Shown here: positions 1 to 11,446 of the stretch, in pieces | Position numbering within the stretch: the first letter of the stretch is position 1 | Layout: each line of letters opens with the position of its first letter | NCBI RefSeq assembly: GCF_000372525.1 | Contig: NZ_AQUR01000104.1 | Span: 62,001 to 126,000, forward strand | Origin: Cupriavidus neocaledonicus | GTDB taxonomy: Bacteria > Pseudomonadota > Gammaproteobacteria > Burkholderiales > Burkholderiaceae | DNA length: 64,000 nt | Direction of reading: 5' to 3' | The notes under the pieces: model-generated | Seen by the model: the letters and a program-made list of their open reading frames with translations, nothing else | Told to the model about the DNA's origin: nothing | The model's database searches: none | Program-made: the position numbers and the translations under genes

Positions 1-843
1 TCCGGTTTCATCGGTAAGCACCGTGGTGGCCTCCTTCGGGTGCTGTTGCGCCCAGGTCCCCAACGTGGCCAGTTCCTCCAGGATCAGGCTGACGATCTCC
101 GGCCGGGCCTGGGCGTAGGGGCGCGACGCCAGGTAAAACTGATGGTTGCTGACCACGTTCCTGCCGTCCGCACCGCGGCCATCGGCCAGCACGCGCGCGC
201 CCAGCTGCTTTTCGGCGGCGGCCAGGAACGGGTCCCAGATCACCCACGCATCGACGGCGCCGCGCTCGAAGGCGGCGCGCGCATCGGCCGGCGGCAGGTA
301 GACCGGCTGGATCTCGCTGTAGGGAATGCCGGCCTGCTCCAGCTGCCGCACCAGCAGGTAATGCACATTCGAGCCCTTGTTCAGCGCCACGCGCTTGCCG
401 CGCAGGTCGGCCACCGAGCGCAGCGCCGAGCCCCTGGGCACGACGATGGCCTCGGCCACCGGCGCCGGTGGCTCGTTGCCGACATAGGCCAGCTGCGCGC
501 CCGCGGCCTGCGCAAAGATCGGCGGCGCCTCGCCGACGGTGCCGAAGTCGATGGCGCCGACATTGAGCCCCTCGAGCAGTTGCGGCCCTGCCGGAAACTC
601 GGTCCACCTGACGCTGATGCCTTGCGGCGCGAGGCGCTTTTCCAGCGTGCCGCGCGCCTTCAGCAGCGTCAGCGTGCCGTACTTCTGGTAGCCGATGCGC
701 AGCACCTTGGGATCGATATGGTTCGACTGCGCCTCGGCGCGGCCGGGCAGCAGCCCGTAGGCCAGGCCAGTGGCAAGCACCAGCGCGGCGGTAATGAGTC
801 GGCGGCGCTGGCTCGCGGTGCGCAGCGGGTTGGTCGTTGTCAT
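1..843 (-). CDS. ssuA: Aliphatic sulfonate ABC transporter, substrate-binding protein (3' end beyond window)
   Basis: Periplasmic binding protein of an SsuABC-type importer that delivers alkanesulfonates for desulfonation under sulfate limitation. Translation from the ATG at 843 gives a polar start with twin arginines (SQRRRLITAAL), a hydrophobic export segment ending near AEA, then VLRIGYQKYGTLTLLKARG and the family-like stretches GLNVGAIDFGTVGEAPPIFA and YLPPADARAAFERGAVDAW. The frame is open to base 1, so 281 codons are visible and the C-terminus is missing. It follows ssuE on the same strand, as in ssuEA(D)CB operons. A related binding protein for another oxyanion or amine cannot be excluded, but the ssuE neighbour favours sulfonates. 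Confidence 0.88.
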   Translation of the reverse strand, partial: MTTTNPLRTASQRRRLITAALVLATGLAYGLLPGRAEAQSNHIDPKVLRIGYQKYGTLTLLKARGTLEKRLAPQGISVRWTEFPAGPQLLEGLNVGAIDFGTVGEAPPIFAQAAGAQLAYVGNEPPAPVAEAIVVPRGSALRSVADLRGKRVALNKGSNVHYLLVRQLEQAGIPYSEIQPVYLPPADARAAFERGAVDAWVIWDPFLAAAEKQLGARVLADGRGADGRNVVSNHQFYLASRPYAQARPEIVSLILEELATLGTWAQQHPKEATTVLTDETG

Positions 844-1002
844 GTGAAGTCCTCCTGGGCCCGCGTCGTTGTGCTGCGGGCCGCGATCGATGTCCGGGAT
901 GGTTGCGGCAGCACGTCGCCCTGCCGGCCCCGCGTGGCGGGCGGCATCGCGTTGCTGCCGTTGCGCCGGGCTGGCCGGCGCCACTACAGTCAAGCCATCA
1001 GT

Positions 1003-1626
1003 TCAGGCGGAACATCGCTCGGCCACCGCGCTCGCGGCGGCGTGCCGGACATAGGCGCCCGGCACCACGTCGAGCGGCACCTCGATGCGGGCATGCGCCA
1101 GCGCATCGCGCACGCGCAGCACGCCTTCGTCGAGCCGCGCCGTCAGCGCGGCATCGAAGCGCGCCTGGCGCGCGCCGGCGGCATCGACCGCTTCGATCTG
1201 CTGGTCCACGGCAAAGATGCCGGGCAGGATCTGGCGCGAACCGAGCGCGGCCAGCACCGGCCGCAGCGCGTAGTCGATCGCCAGCGCATGCGCCAGGCTG
1301 CCGCCGGTGGCGATCGGCAGCACGATCTTGTCGCGCAGCCCGTTCTGCGGCAGCAGGTCCAGGAAGGCCTTGAGCAGGCCGCTGTAGGCGGCCTTGTAGA
1401 CCGGCGTGGCCAGTACCACTACCTGTGCCTGCGCCACGGCACGCGTGGCGCCGTCGATGGCCGGGTCGTCCGTGCGCGCGGCCAGCAGCGGCCCGGCCGG
1501 AAGCTCGCGCAGGTCGAGGTGGCGGGTGCGTTCGCCGGCAGCCTCGAGCGCCGTGCGCAGGTGCGCCAGTACGAGACCGGAGCGGGACTGGGCCGACGGA
1601 CTGCCGGAGAGCGTCAGGATGGACAT
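1003..1626 (-). CDS. ssuE: NAD(P)H-dependent FMN reductase of sulfonate metabolism
   Basis: 207-residue flavodoxin-like FMN reductase, expected to supply FMNH2 to an SsuD-type monooxygenase that splits alkanesulfonates to sulfite and aldehyde. The N-terminus MSILTLSGSPSAQSRSG is the phosphate-binding loop, and TPVYKAAYSGLLKAFLDLLP is the conserved flavin-side motif of the SsuE/MsuE group. The ATG at 1626 is preceded by AAGGAAG at suitable spacing. It lies between sbp and ssuA on the same strand, so the three probably form one sulfur-starvation operon. The monooxygenase and permease genes would be expected further left, outside the window. Confidence 0.9.
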   Translation of the reverse strand: MSILTLSGSPSAQSRSGLVLAHLRTALEAAGERTRHLDLRELPAGPLLAARTDDPAIDGATRAVAQAQVVVLATPVYKAAYSGLLKAFLDLLPQNGLRDKIVLPIATGGSLAHALAIDYALRPVLAALGSRQILPGIFAVDQQIEAVDAAGARQARFDAALTARLDEGVLRVRDALAHARIEVPLDVVPGAYVRHAAASAVAERCSA

Positions 1627-1644
1627 CGGGCTTCCTTGTTCTGG

Positions 1645-1694
1645 GGGACCGGCCGGCGCCGCGGCCGCCCCACGCGGCCGGGTGCGCCGGTCCC
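1645..1694 (-). promoter_or_regulatory. Intercistronic stem-loop between sbp and ssuE
   Basis: A two-tier hairpin fills the gap between the sbp stop and the ssuE start. The outer arms are GGGACCGGC at 1645-1653 and GCCGGTCCC at 1686-1694. The inner arms are CGGCCGC at 1662-1668 and GCGGCCG at 1674-1680. There is no U-tract, so it is more likely an mRNA-stabilising or partial-termination element separating binding-protein expression from the ssu genes than a full terminator. Confidence 0.5.
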
Positions 1695-1700
1695 GGGTTT

Positions 1701-2705
1701 TTACTTCTTGCCGGGCTGGTAGATCTGGTCGAACGAACCGCCATCGGCGAAGTGGGTCTTCTGCGCCTTTTGCCAGCCGCCGAAGACCTCGTCGATGGTG
1801 AACAGCTTCACCTTGGGGAAATTGGCGGCGTACTTGGCCGCGACCTTCTGCGAGATCGGGCGGTAGTAGTTCTTCGCCGCGATCTCCTGCCCTTCGTCGG
1901 TGTACAGGAACTGCAAATAGGCCTCGGCCGCCTTGCGCGTGCCCTTCTTGTCGACCACCTTGTCGACCACGGCCACCGGCGGCTCCGCCAGGATCGACAC
2001 CGACGGCGCGACGATGTCGAACTTGTCCGGGCCCAGCTCCTTGATCGCCAGGATGGCTTCGTTCTCCCACGCGATCAGCACATCGCCCAGCCCGCGCTCG
2101 ACAAAGGTGGTAGTGGCGCCGCGCGCGCCCGAATCCAGCACCGGCACGTGCTTGAGCAGTTCGCCGACGAACTCGCGCGCCTTGGCGTCGTTGCCGCCCG
2201 GCTGGCGCAGCGCATAGCCCCACGCCGCCAGATAGTTCCAGCGCGCGCCGCCCGAGGTCTTGGGGTTGGGGGTGATCACCTGCACCCCGGGCTTGACCAG
2301 GTCGCCCCAGTCCTTGATGCCCTTGGGATTGCCCTTGCGCACCAGGAACACGATGGTCGAGGTGTACGGCGAGGCGTTGTGCGGCAGGCGCTTCTGCCAG
2401 TCCGGCTTGATCAGGCCCTTCTCGGCGATGGCATCGATGTCGTAGCCCAGCGCCAGCGTGACCACGTCGGCGTCGAGCCCGTCGATCACCGAGCGTGCCT
2501 GCTTGCCCGAGCCGCCGTGCGACTGGCGCACGCTCACGGCGTCGCCGCCCTGGGCCTTCCAGGCCTTGGCGAAGGCGGCATTGACATCGACATACAGTTC
2601 GCGCGTCGGATCGTAGGAAACGTTCAGCAGGTTGGCAGCGCTCGCGGTCTGTGCCGCGCTGAAAGCTGCCAGGACGGCCAGGCCGATGGCCAGTTTGCGG
2701 ATCAT
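1701..2705 (-). CDS. sbp: Sulfate/thiosulfate ABC transporter, periplasmic binding protein
   Basis: 334 residues with a clear signal peptide (MIRKLAIGLAVLAAFSAAQTASA) followed by the mature start ANLLNVSYDPTRELYVDVN, which is diagnostic for Sbp/CysP sulfate-binding proteins. Internal stretches VRQSHGGSGKQARSVIDGL and LRQPGGNDAKAREFV match the family. It binds sulfate in the periplasm for a CysTWA permease that is not encoded here. It heads the sbp-ssuE-ssuA run, an arrangement that ties sulfate and sulfonate uptake together, and is presumably under CysB/Cbl-type control. No operator could be assigned by eye. Confidence 0.93.
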   Translation of the reverse strand: MIRKLAIGLAVLAAFSAAQTASAANLLNVSYDPTRELYVDVNAAFAKAWKAQGGDAVSVRQSHGGSGKQARSVIDGLDADVVTLALGYDIDAIAEKGLIKPDWQKRLPHNASPYTSTIVFLVRKGNPKGIKDWGDLVKPGVQVITPNPKTSGGARWNYLAAWGYALRQPGGNDAKAREFVGELLKHVPVLDSGARGATTTFVERGLGDVLIAWENEAILAIKELGPDKFDIVAPSVSILAEPPVAVVDKVVDKKGTRKAAEAYLQFLYTDEGQEIAAKNYYRPISQKVAAKYAANFPKVKLFTIDEVFGGWQKAQKTHFADGGSFDQIYQPGKK

Positions 2706-3103
2706 CTTGTGTTGCTCCCGTCAGTGTCGTGGATGGCGCCTTGCGCCTGTTTGCGTGGCCCGCCGGACGGGCGGGCTGGTATCAGGAGCAAGACTACCGA
2801 CGGGGCATGGCGAACGGAACGAAGGGTTTCGCCGATCCTTCGCCGTTTTCTGCATAAGATGCGGCGGAAATATGGGCATACCCGACACAGGGTGCATAAC
2901 GGCGCGCAAGGGTGCGCACAAGTGGCGCAAGCGGCACACCCAAAAGAAAACGCCCGCACCGGCAAACCGGTGCGGGCGAAGTTTCCATTCCGGAAACGGG
3001 TAGACAAGTCATGAAGAGCGCCCCCGCATCTCCATGACAGCGCAGATCTTATCGGGCCGGCCGCCGTCGCGGCTTGACCCATATCAATTGCGCGACAATC
3101 GCA
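2706..3103. other. Intergenic region upstream of sbp, no gene seen
   Basis: About 400 bases between the sbp start and the stop of the ferritin-like gene. It holds the terminator at 2941-2978 and must contain the sbp promoter, but I could not pick convincing -35/-10 boxes. Short open frames here on both strands have no ribosome-binding site or recognisable protein character. Confidence 0.6.
2941..2978 (-). terminator. Rho-independent terminator of the ferritin-like gene
   Basis: Perfect 12-bp arms CGCCCGCACCGG (2951-2962) and CCGGTGCGGGCG (2967-2978) enclose a CAAA loop. Read on the minus strand, the stem is followed by TTTTCTTTTG. This places an intrinsic terminator about 125 bases past the stop of the gene at 3104-3646. 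Confidence 0.88.
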
Positions 3104-3646
3104 TCAGCCGCCGCCCTGCCGGCTCAGCAGGTCGGCCATTTCGTCGGCATGCTCCTCTTCCACGGCCAGGATCGATTCCATCAGCCGGCGCGAAGTCGGG
3201 TCGCGCTCGCCCAGGAACCGGATGATTTCCCGGTAGCTGTCGATGGCAATGCGCTCGGCCACCAGGTCTTCCCTGATCATGTCGGTCAGCGAGGTGCCGG
3301 CCACATACTCCGCATGCGAGCGGCTGGTCAGCCCGTCCGGGGCAAAGTCGGGCTCGCCGCCCAGTTGCACGATGCGCTCGGCAATCTGGTCGGCGTGGCC
3401 CTGCTCTTCATTCGAATGCGCCAGGAATTCATCGGCCACGCTCTTCGAGTTCGGCCCCTTGGCCATGAAGTAGTGGCGCCGGTAGCGCAACACGCAGACC
3501 AGTTCGGTAGCCAGCGCGTCGTTGAGCAGCTTCAGCACGGTGTCGCGATCCGCGGCGTAGCCCGCGGTCACCGCCCCTTCGTCGATGTGCTGCCGCGCAC
3601 GCTCACGCAGGGTCTTGACGTCTGTGAGGAAAGGCTTGTCGTTCAT
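3104..3646 (-). CDS. Ferritin-like (bacterioferritin/Dps-related) protein
   Basis: 180-residue four-helix-bundle protein. Conserved ligand-type residues are visible in ALATELVCVLRYRRHYFMA (helix A), FLAHSNEEQGHADQIAERI (helix B, ExxH) and ILAVEEEHADEMADLL (helix D, ExxH), the expected carboxylate-bridged diiron pattern. It likely stores or oxidises iron in the cytoplasm and limits Fenton chemistry. It is monocistronic with its own terminator. The length is slightly above a bacterioferritin. I see no obvious haem-ligand methionine assignment, so I leave the symbol empty. The start ATG at 3646 is followed by a polar N-terminus typical of this subgroup. Confidence 0.85.
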   Translation of the reverse strand: MNDKPFLTDVKTLRERARQHIDEGAVTAGYAADRDTVLKLLNDALATELVCVLRYRRHYFMAKGPNSKSVADEFLAHSNEEQGHADQIAERIVQLGGEPDFAPDGLTSRSHAEYVAGTSLTDMIREDLVAERIAIDSYREIIRFLGERDPTSRRLMESILAVEEEHADEMADLLSRQGGG

Positions 3647-3825
3647 AAAGGGCTCCTGGGGGGATGGGGGCTGCGTGGGCGCAGCGCCTTGTAGGGAAAC
3701 TCAACCCTTTTGCAACGCGAAAAGCGTGCCACTCGGCATCACCCTGCAATCCGTTGACGGCCGTAGCGCCGTCCCCACTGCCGCGTGAAATATTTGCACG
3801 GCTGCGGACCGCATTACACGGCGAG

Positions 3826-3862
3826 CAGAAAGAAAAAATCCCTGCGCTTGCGCGCAGGGATT
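3826..3862 (-). terminator. Rho-independent terminator of clpB
   Basis: Perfect 11-bp arms AATCCCTGCGC (3837-3847) and GCGCAGGGATT (3852-3862) enclose a TTGC loop. On the minus strand the stem runs into TTTTTCTTTCT. It lies about 55 bases after the clpB stop. Confidence 0.9.
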
Positions 3863-3915
3863 GTGTGGAGCAACGCTTGTCCACGCCTCCCCTGTAAAGG
3901 GAGGCGCAAGCAGCC

Positions 3916-6504
<2,589 letters not shown>

Positions 6505-6612
6505 AAGGATTCCCTCTCTCGGATAGGTCGTGTCCTGATGCGGGGGCGCTGGCGCAGGCCGTGCTTGCCGCCGCGCCCGTATGCCCTGCCGGACACTCGA
6601 TGTCATACCGAA

Positions 6613-6640
6613 AGATAAGGCTTTGCGGTGACATTTCAAG
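6613..6640 (-). promoter_or_regulatory. Sigma-32 heat-shock promoter of clpB
   Basis: On the minus strand CTTGAA (6640-6635), a 14-base spacer, and CCTTATCT (6620-6613) match the sigma-32 consensus CTTGAA-N13-15-CCCCATNT at all six -35 positions and at most of the -10 positions. It sits upstream of clpB, the expected heat-shock gene. Confidence 0.72.
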
Positions 6641-6732
6641 GCCGCATGCCGCGCGGAATTGCGCGCCACCGGCATGGCGCGGCGCCGGCAATTCGGCGCG
6701 GCACCATGTGATGCCCGCGATACGCGCGCCCG

Positions 6733-7614
6733 CTACACTGCCCGGCCGGCGCCCTTGTCCGCCAGGTTGCGCACCAGCACCAGCGCTTCGCCCTGCACCA
6801 CCACCCGGCCGTCCGCGCCGGTGACCACGCTGGCCAGGTTGACGAGATCCTTGTCCGCACGCAGCCGCACGATGCGCACCCGCGCCGTCAGCGGCTCGTC
6901 CAGCCGGGCCGGCGCCGCCAGCCGCAGCGACTGCTTCATCCAGCCGGTGCCGCGGCCGGGCAGCCGGGTACCGAGCAGGTCGGAGAACATGCCGGCCAGC
7001 AATGGCAACGGCACCAGCACGCCGGCGAAGCCCCGCGCGCGGGCGAAGCCGGCATCGGCATGGAACGGATTGGCATCGCCGGTCAGCGCGATGTACTCGT
7101 CCAGGTCCGCCGCGGTAAAGGCCCGCACCGCTGCCGCCTGCTGGCCCGGACGCAGGCCGTACAGGACCGCGTCGCCGTGCCGTGCAACGGGGTCCGCCGC
7201 GTCAGGCTGGCCGGCCAGTGCGGCAGGACCCGCGTCCGCCAGCCAGCGCGACTCGCCGACGGCCGTCACCCGCGGCGCCTGGCCGGGCCCGCCCGCACTG
7301 CTTACCGTGGTGGCGTAGGCGGCAAGCCCGGCGGGCGCCGGCTGCGCGGACAGCGCGAAATGCACCGCGTCGCCGACGAACGCCGGCGCCGGGAACATCA
7401 GCGTCTGCGCGACCGGCAAGGCCGGCCCCGGCAGTTGCCGCGCGCTGTGCGCGCACAGCAGCGAGAACAGCAACATGCCGTGCGCCACCGTGGCACCGAA
7501 ATGGGTGCCACGGGCAAAGGCCGGATCGCAGTGGATCGGGTTGTCGTCGCGCGACAGCGCGGCGAAGCGGTCGAAATCGCGCTGCGACAGCACGCGCGGC
7601 GGGTCGTCGTGCAT
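6733..7614 (-). CDS. MaoC-like double-hotdog (R)-hydratase family protein
   Basis: 293 residues with two hotdog halves. The first half carries the MaoC hydratase motif, seen as FAALSRDDNPIHCDPAFARG with ATVAHGMLLFSL. The second half has a parallel motif, YIALTGDANPFHADAGFARARGFAGVLV. The catalytic Asp/His pair (DNPIH) is present in the first half. Proteins of this type hydrate trans-2-enoyl-CoA or act as 3-hydroxyacyl-CoA dehydratases. Its ATG overlaps the stop of the 3HB-oligomer hydrolase gene by one base (TGATG), so translation is probably coupled, which suggests a role near hydroxyacyl or PHB metabolism. The exact substrate is unknown. Confidence 0.78.
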   Translation of the reverse strand: MHDDPPRVLSQRDFDRFAALSRDDNPIHCDPAFARGTHFGATVAHGMLLFSLLCAHSARQLPGPALPVAQTLMFPAPAFVGDAVHFALSAQPAPAGLAAYATTVSSAGGPGQAPRVTAVGESRWLADAGPAALAGQPDAADPVARHGDAVLYGLRPGQQAAAVRAFTAADLDEYIALTGDANPFHADAGFARARGFAGVLVPLPLLAGMFSDLLGTRLPGRGTGWMKQSLRLAAPARLDEPLTARVRIVRLRADKDLVNLASVVTGADGRVVVQGEALVLVRNLADKGAGRAV

Positions 7615-9758
7615 CAGTCAGGCACCTGTACGGTATTGGCGCTGACGGTGATGGCATTGCCGGGCGCCGGCGTGGCGGCGAACGGCGGCACGTTGGAGGG
7701 CAGCAGCGCCGGCGCCGGAGTGTTGAGGGTGCCGCCGCGCGGCGTGGTCCGCACCACCTGCGACGGCGGCAGCGCCCTGCCGGCGGTCAGGTTGTCGTAG
7801 ACCGCGTCCAGGGCGCGGTTCAGGTAGACGTGCAGCGGCACATAGCGGTTGCTGTAGCCCGGCACCACGCCGATGAAGGCATCGAAATGCTGTGCGTTCT
7901 CGACCTCCACGTAGGACAGCTTGCTGGTCACGCCCTCCTGCTGGCGATTCAGGCCGAGGTAGGGGCGCGAGGTATGGTTGACCGGCAGCAGCGCGTCGCT
8001 GCGCCCATGCACGATCAGCGCCGGTTTGCCGCGCAGATTGCCGTTGCGCAGCGTCAGCGCCTGGCCGGCCTGCAGCGCGAGTGCCGCGGCATCGGATCCG
8101 GTCAGCAGGTTGCGCAGGCAGCTGGCGCCGTCGTAGTTGAGGTCGGCGCGCTGGGTCGAGGCGGACACTGACGGCAGGTTCAGGTATGGCCCGTGCTGCG
8201 GATCGCGGTCGTTGATCAGCTGGACCGGTGCCTGCGGCGGAATGCCATTGCCAGTGGCATACATCGACGCCAGCGCGGCCGGTGCGATCGCGGCGGGCTT
8301 CAGGTCGGTCAGCGTGGCGGCAAAGCTGTAGCCGCACAGCCGGTCGGTCACGCTGGCCTGCGCATAGGCGTTGGCATAGGTGACCGAGATCGCGGCCGCC
8401 ACGTCGAACGCGGCCAGCGACGGGTGCAGGTCATCCGATTCCGCTTCCCAGCCGGCGGCACGCAGCGCCTGCAGCGCGCTGGCGCTCTGCTGGTCGGTGT
8501 TGGCGCCGGTGACCAGTCCTTTCTCGGCCAGCGTCTGGCAGCGCGCGGCGAAGAACGGCGCCATGGCGGGGTTGTTGTAGAACGGCGCCTGGGTCAGCGC
8601 GGTGGCGCGCCCGGCGCAGTGCTGCAGCAGGTTGGCCGTGGTGGTGTAGTCATACAGCGTCAACCCCGACGCCGCCACCTGCGCCGCGCCGCGACGCACC
8701 ACGATGCCGGTGTTGGGCGGCATGTTCAGGTTGGGCTCGGCCACCGCCACGCCATCGATCAGGCCGCCGGCATCCTGCTCGGCGGCAGCCACGGCAGCGC
8801 CGCCGCCATTGGACACGCTCGATGCGATCACCAGCACCTTGTCCGGGTCCAGCGTGCGCTGGCGCGTGCCGTTGGCCGACACGGCGCCGAAGCGGTCATT
8901 GATGGCCCACAGCGCGAACTCCACCGCCTGCAGCGTGAACTTGCCCCAGTCCTTCTCCGGATTGCGCCGCGAATGCGCGTGCTTGAACGCCAGCCGGTGC
9001 GGGTTGGCGGCGGTGAATTCCTCCAGCGAGGTGGCCCCGGCCGGCGCGGCGAAGTGCGCGTTCTTGCCGGCGGCCGCGCGCGTGGTGCGGGTACCGTCGA
9101 TCAGCGGCACCGTGTCGGTATCGAGGTCATGCGGGGCGGCGCCGGTGCCCTTGTCGGTATAGGCCACCGCGCAGCCGCGTTTCAGGCCCCATTCGCCGGT
9201 GCCGATGGCCCCATAGACGCCGCGCGAGCCCGACGAGGTCGCGGTGATCAGGCATGGCCGGGCGGGGTTGAACGTGGTCGGTATCTGCACCAGCATGGTC
9301 ACGTTCTGCTGACTCGAGCCGTCGTCGGAGTAAGCTACGTACTCGACGCCCGCGACCTTGCCCTCCGACGCCGTGACATTGCCCTGGGCGTCGACGTTGG
9401 GCCCGTAGAGCGAGCCGTAGCCGCCGCCGGCGCTGGTATCGACAATGGCGCGATAGTTGGTATAGATCGCATAGCGCCGCAGCTCCGCCGCGGTGGGCGC
9501 GGCCGGGTTGAGCGGCAGCGGCGCCGTGCTGCTGGCCAGTCCGTCCTTGCCCAGCCCTGCGGTCAGCAGGTCGTCGGTGGCGCCGTCGTAGCTGCTGATG
9601 GTGACCGCGCCGATATAAGCCGGCTTGGTATTGGGCTTGCCGCCATTGCCGTTGTCGTCGTCGCTGGACCCGCATGCGGCCAGCATCGATGCGGCCGCCG
9701 CCAGCGCCGTGAGCCCGAGGCCGCGGTGCCGCCGCGGCGAATGCTGCGTGGATTGCAT
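7614..9758 (-). CDS. phaY: D-(-)-3-hydroxybutyrate oligomer hydrolase (lipoprotein-like)
   Basis: 714 residues. The N-terminus has a lipobox-like LAACGSSDDD after a hydrophobic stretch, so export or membrane anchoring is possible. The body matches the 3HB-oligomer hydrolase family of Cupriavidus and Ralstonia: SSVSNGGGAAVAAAEQDAGG holds the SxSNGG nucleophile region, and NLRGKPALIVHGRSDALLPV and NAQHFDAFIG supply candidate acid and histidine residues. It degrades 3HB oligomers released from polyhydroxybutyrate to monomers. It lies 120 bases downstream of the acyl-CoA ligase and overlaps the MaoC gene by one base. I name it from memory of the family, with no search. Confidence 0.88.
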   Translation of the reverse strand: MQSTQHSPRRHRGLGLTALAAAASMLAACGSSDDDNGNGGKPNTKPAYIGAVTISSYDGATDDLLTAGLGKDGLASSTAPLPLNPAAPTAAELRRYAIYTNYRAIVDTSAGGGYGSLYGPNVDAQGNVTASEGKVAGVEYVAYSDDGSSQQNVTMLVQIPTTFNPARPCLITATSSGSRGVYGAIGTGEWGLKRGCAVAYTDKGTGAAPHDLDTDTVPLIDGTRTTRAAAGKNAHFAAPAGATSLEEFTAANPHRLAFKHAHSRRNPEKDWGKFTLQAVEFALWAINDRFGAVSANGTRQRTLDPDKVLVIASSVSNGGGAAVAAAEQDAGGLIDGVAVAEPNLNMPPNTGIVVRRGAAQVAASGLTLYDYTTTANLLQHCAGRATALTQAPFYNNPAMAPFFAARCQTLAEKGLVTGANTDQQSASALQALRAAGWEAESDDLHPSLAAFDVAAAISVTYANAYAQASVTDRLCGYSFAATLTDLKPAAIAPAALASMYATGNGIPPQAPVQLINDRDPQHGPYLNLPSVSASTQRADLNYDGASCLRNLLTGSDAAALALQAGQALTLRNGNLRGKPALIVHGRSDALLPVNHTSRPYLGLNRQQEGVTSKLSYVEVENAQHFDAFIGVVPGYSNRYVPLHVYLNRALDAVYDNLTAGRALPPSQVVRTTPRGGTLNTPAPALLPSNVPPFAATPAPGNAITVSANTVQVPD

Positions 9759-9878
9759 GTCAACCTCCTTGTGTCGCCCCGCGCCGGGGCCGTCGAGACC
9801 TTCGTCAATGGAAGACTGCGGGAACTGCGGGAACTGCGGTTGCGAACATCGCGGGCCACGGCAAACCGGTGCCTGCTA

Positions 9879-11432
9879 TCAGCTGCCCTTTCCGTTAAAG
9901 CCGGCACGCAGCTTGTGCTTTTCCACCTTGCCGGACGGCGTGCGCGGCAACGCCTCGAGGAAGCGCACCGCACGCGGCACCTTGTAGCCGGCCAGTTGTG
10001 CCTTGCAATGGGCGATCACGGCCTCGGCGTCCAGCGTGGCACCCGGACGCAGCACCACCAGCGCCATGCCGACCTCGCCCCAGCGTGCGTCCGGCGTGCC
10101 GATCACCGCGGCCTCGGCCACGCCCGGCAACTGGAACAGCACGCTCTCGACCTCGGCCGGATAGACGTTCTCGCCGCCCGAGATAAACATGTCCTTGGCC
10201 CGGTCGACGATGTAGTAGTCGCCGTCCTCGTCGCAATAGGCGATGTCGCCGGAATGCAGCCAGCCGTCGCGCAACGCCTGCGCGGTGGCTTCGGGCAGGT
10301 TCCAGTAGCCCGGCGTCACGCCCGGCCCCTTGATCAGCAGTTCGCCGCGCTCGCCGGGGCCGACGTCCACGCCGAGCGGATCGACGATGCGGGTCAGCAT
10401 CGACCCCACCGGCTTGCCGATGCTGCCCAGCTTGCGGCGCGCGGTGTCCTCGTCGCAAACGAAGACCGTGGGGCCGGTCTCGGTCATGCCGAAACCGAAG
10501 CGGATGGTCACGCCCTTGGCCAGGTAGGCCTCCAGCAAGGGCCGGGGCACCGGCGAGCCGCCCGCCGCCATATTGCGCACGCCGGACAGGTCCGCCTGCG
10601 CGAAGCGCGGGTGCTGGCTCAGGAACAGGTACACCGCCGGCACCGCGAAGAACATGGTGATGCCCGCGCCGCTGCGGCGGTCGAGCCGGGCCAGCACGGC
10701 CTGCGGCTCGAACTGCCGCATGATGTGCACCGTGCCGCCGGCGTGCAGCACCGGGTTGGCGTACAGGTTCAGGCCGCCGGTATGGAAGAACGGCAGCACG
10801 TTGAGGAACACGTCGTCGCGGGTGATCTGGTTGGCCAGCATCGCGTTGACGGCGTTGAAGAAGACCATGCCGTAGGTCTGGATCACGCCCTTGGGCTTGC
10901 CAGTGGTGCCGGAGGTATAGAGCAGGTGCCAGATTTCGCTCTCGTCGCGGCACGGCATCTCGATGATGCGGCCGGACGCGGCATCGAGCACGGCCTCGTA
11001 TTCGGTCCAGCCGCCGGGCACGTCGGCGGCCTCGTCATCGGCGAGGTGCAGCACCGCGCGCAGCGGCACCGCACGCGCCAGTTCCGCCGCCACGCCCAGG
11101 AAGCCGTCGCCCGCCACCAGCACTTGCGGCGTGCAGTCGTGCAGGATCGGCAGCAGTTCGGCCGCGGGCAGGCGCCAGTTCAGGCACACCATCACCATGC
11201 CGGCCTTGGCGCAGCCATACAGCATCTCGAGATAGTCCGAGCTGTTGTGCGCCAGCACCGCCACGCGCGTGCCCGGTGCCAGCCGCAGCCGGTCGCGCAG
11301 GTATTCGGCAAAGCGGCTCGCACGCTCGTCGACATGGCGATAGGTCACGTGGCGGCCGCTTTCCACGTCCACCAGCGCGACCTTGTCGGGGAAATGCTGC
11401 GCGTTCCGGTGCAGCCAGTCGATGACGTACAT
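9879..11432 (-). CDS. Acyl-CoA synthetase (AMP-forming, class I adenylate-forming enzyme)
   Basis: 517 residues with the full ANL motif set: YTSGTTGKPKGVIQT (P-loop), FGMTETGP, GWLHSGDIAYCDEDG, DRAKDMFISGGENVYPAEVE and the catalytic lysine in TPSGKVEKHKL near the C-terminus. It converts a carboxylic acid, ATP and CoA to acyl-CoA, AMP and pyrophosphate. The gene starts 14 bases after livM, so it is very probably cotranscribed with the ABC importer. That suggests the importer's substrate is an acid that must be CoA-activated (a fatty, aromatic or dicarboxylic acid) rather than a branched-chain amino acid. Acid specificity cannot be read from the sequence. Confidence 0.9.
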   Translation of the reverse strand: MYVIDWLHRNAQHFPDKVALVDVESGRHVTYRHVDERASRFAEYLRDRLRLAPGTRVAVLAHNSSDYLEMLYGCAKAGMVMVCLNWRLPAAELLPILHDCTPQVLVAGDGFLGVAAELARAVPLRAVLHLADDEAADVPGGWTEYEAVLDAASGRIIEMPCRDESEIWHLLYTSGTTGKPKGVIQTYGMVFFNAVNAMLANQITRDDVFLNVLPFFHTGGLNLYANPVLHAGGTVHIMRQFEPQAVLARLDRRSGAGITMFFAVPAVYLFLSQHPRFAQADLSGVRNMAAGGSPVPRPLLEAYLAKGVTIRFGFGMTETGPTVFVCDEDTARRKLGSIGKPVGSMLTRIVDPLGVDVGPGERGELLIKGPGVTPGYWNLPEATAQALRDGWLHSGDIAYCDEDGDYYIVDRAKDMFISGGENVYPAEVESVLFQLPGVAEAAVIGTPDARWGEVGMALVVLRPGATLDAEAVIAHCKAQLAGYKVPRAVRFLEALPRTPSGKVEKHKLRAGFNGKGS

Positions 11433-11446
11433 GGGCTAGCCTCCGC

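Noticed and set aside
1003..2223. Apparent 406-codon fusion of an sbp shadow with SsuE
   Set aside because: The first half is an out-of-frame shadow of sbp; the real gene begins at ATG 1626 with its own ribosome site.
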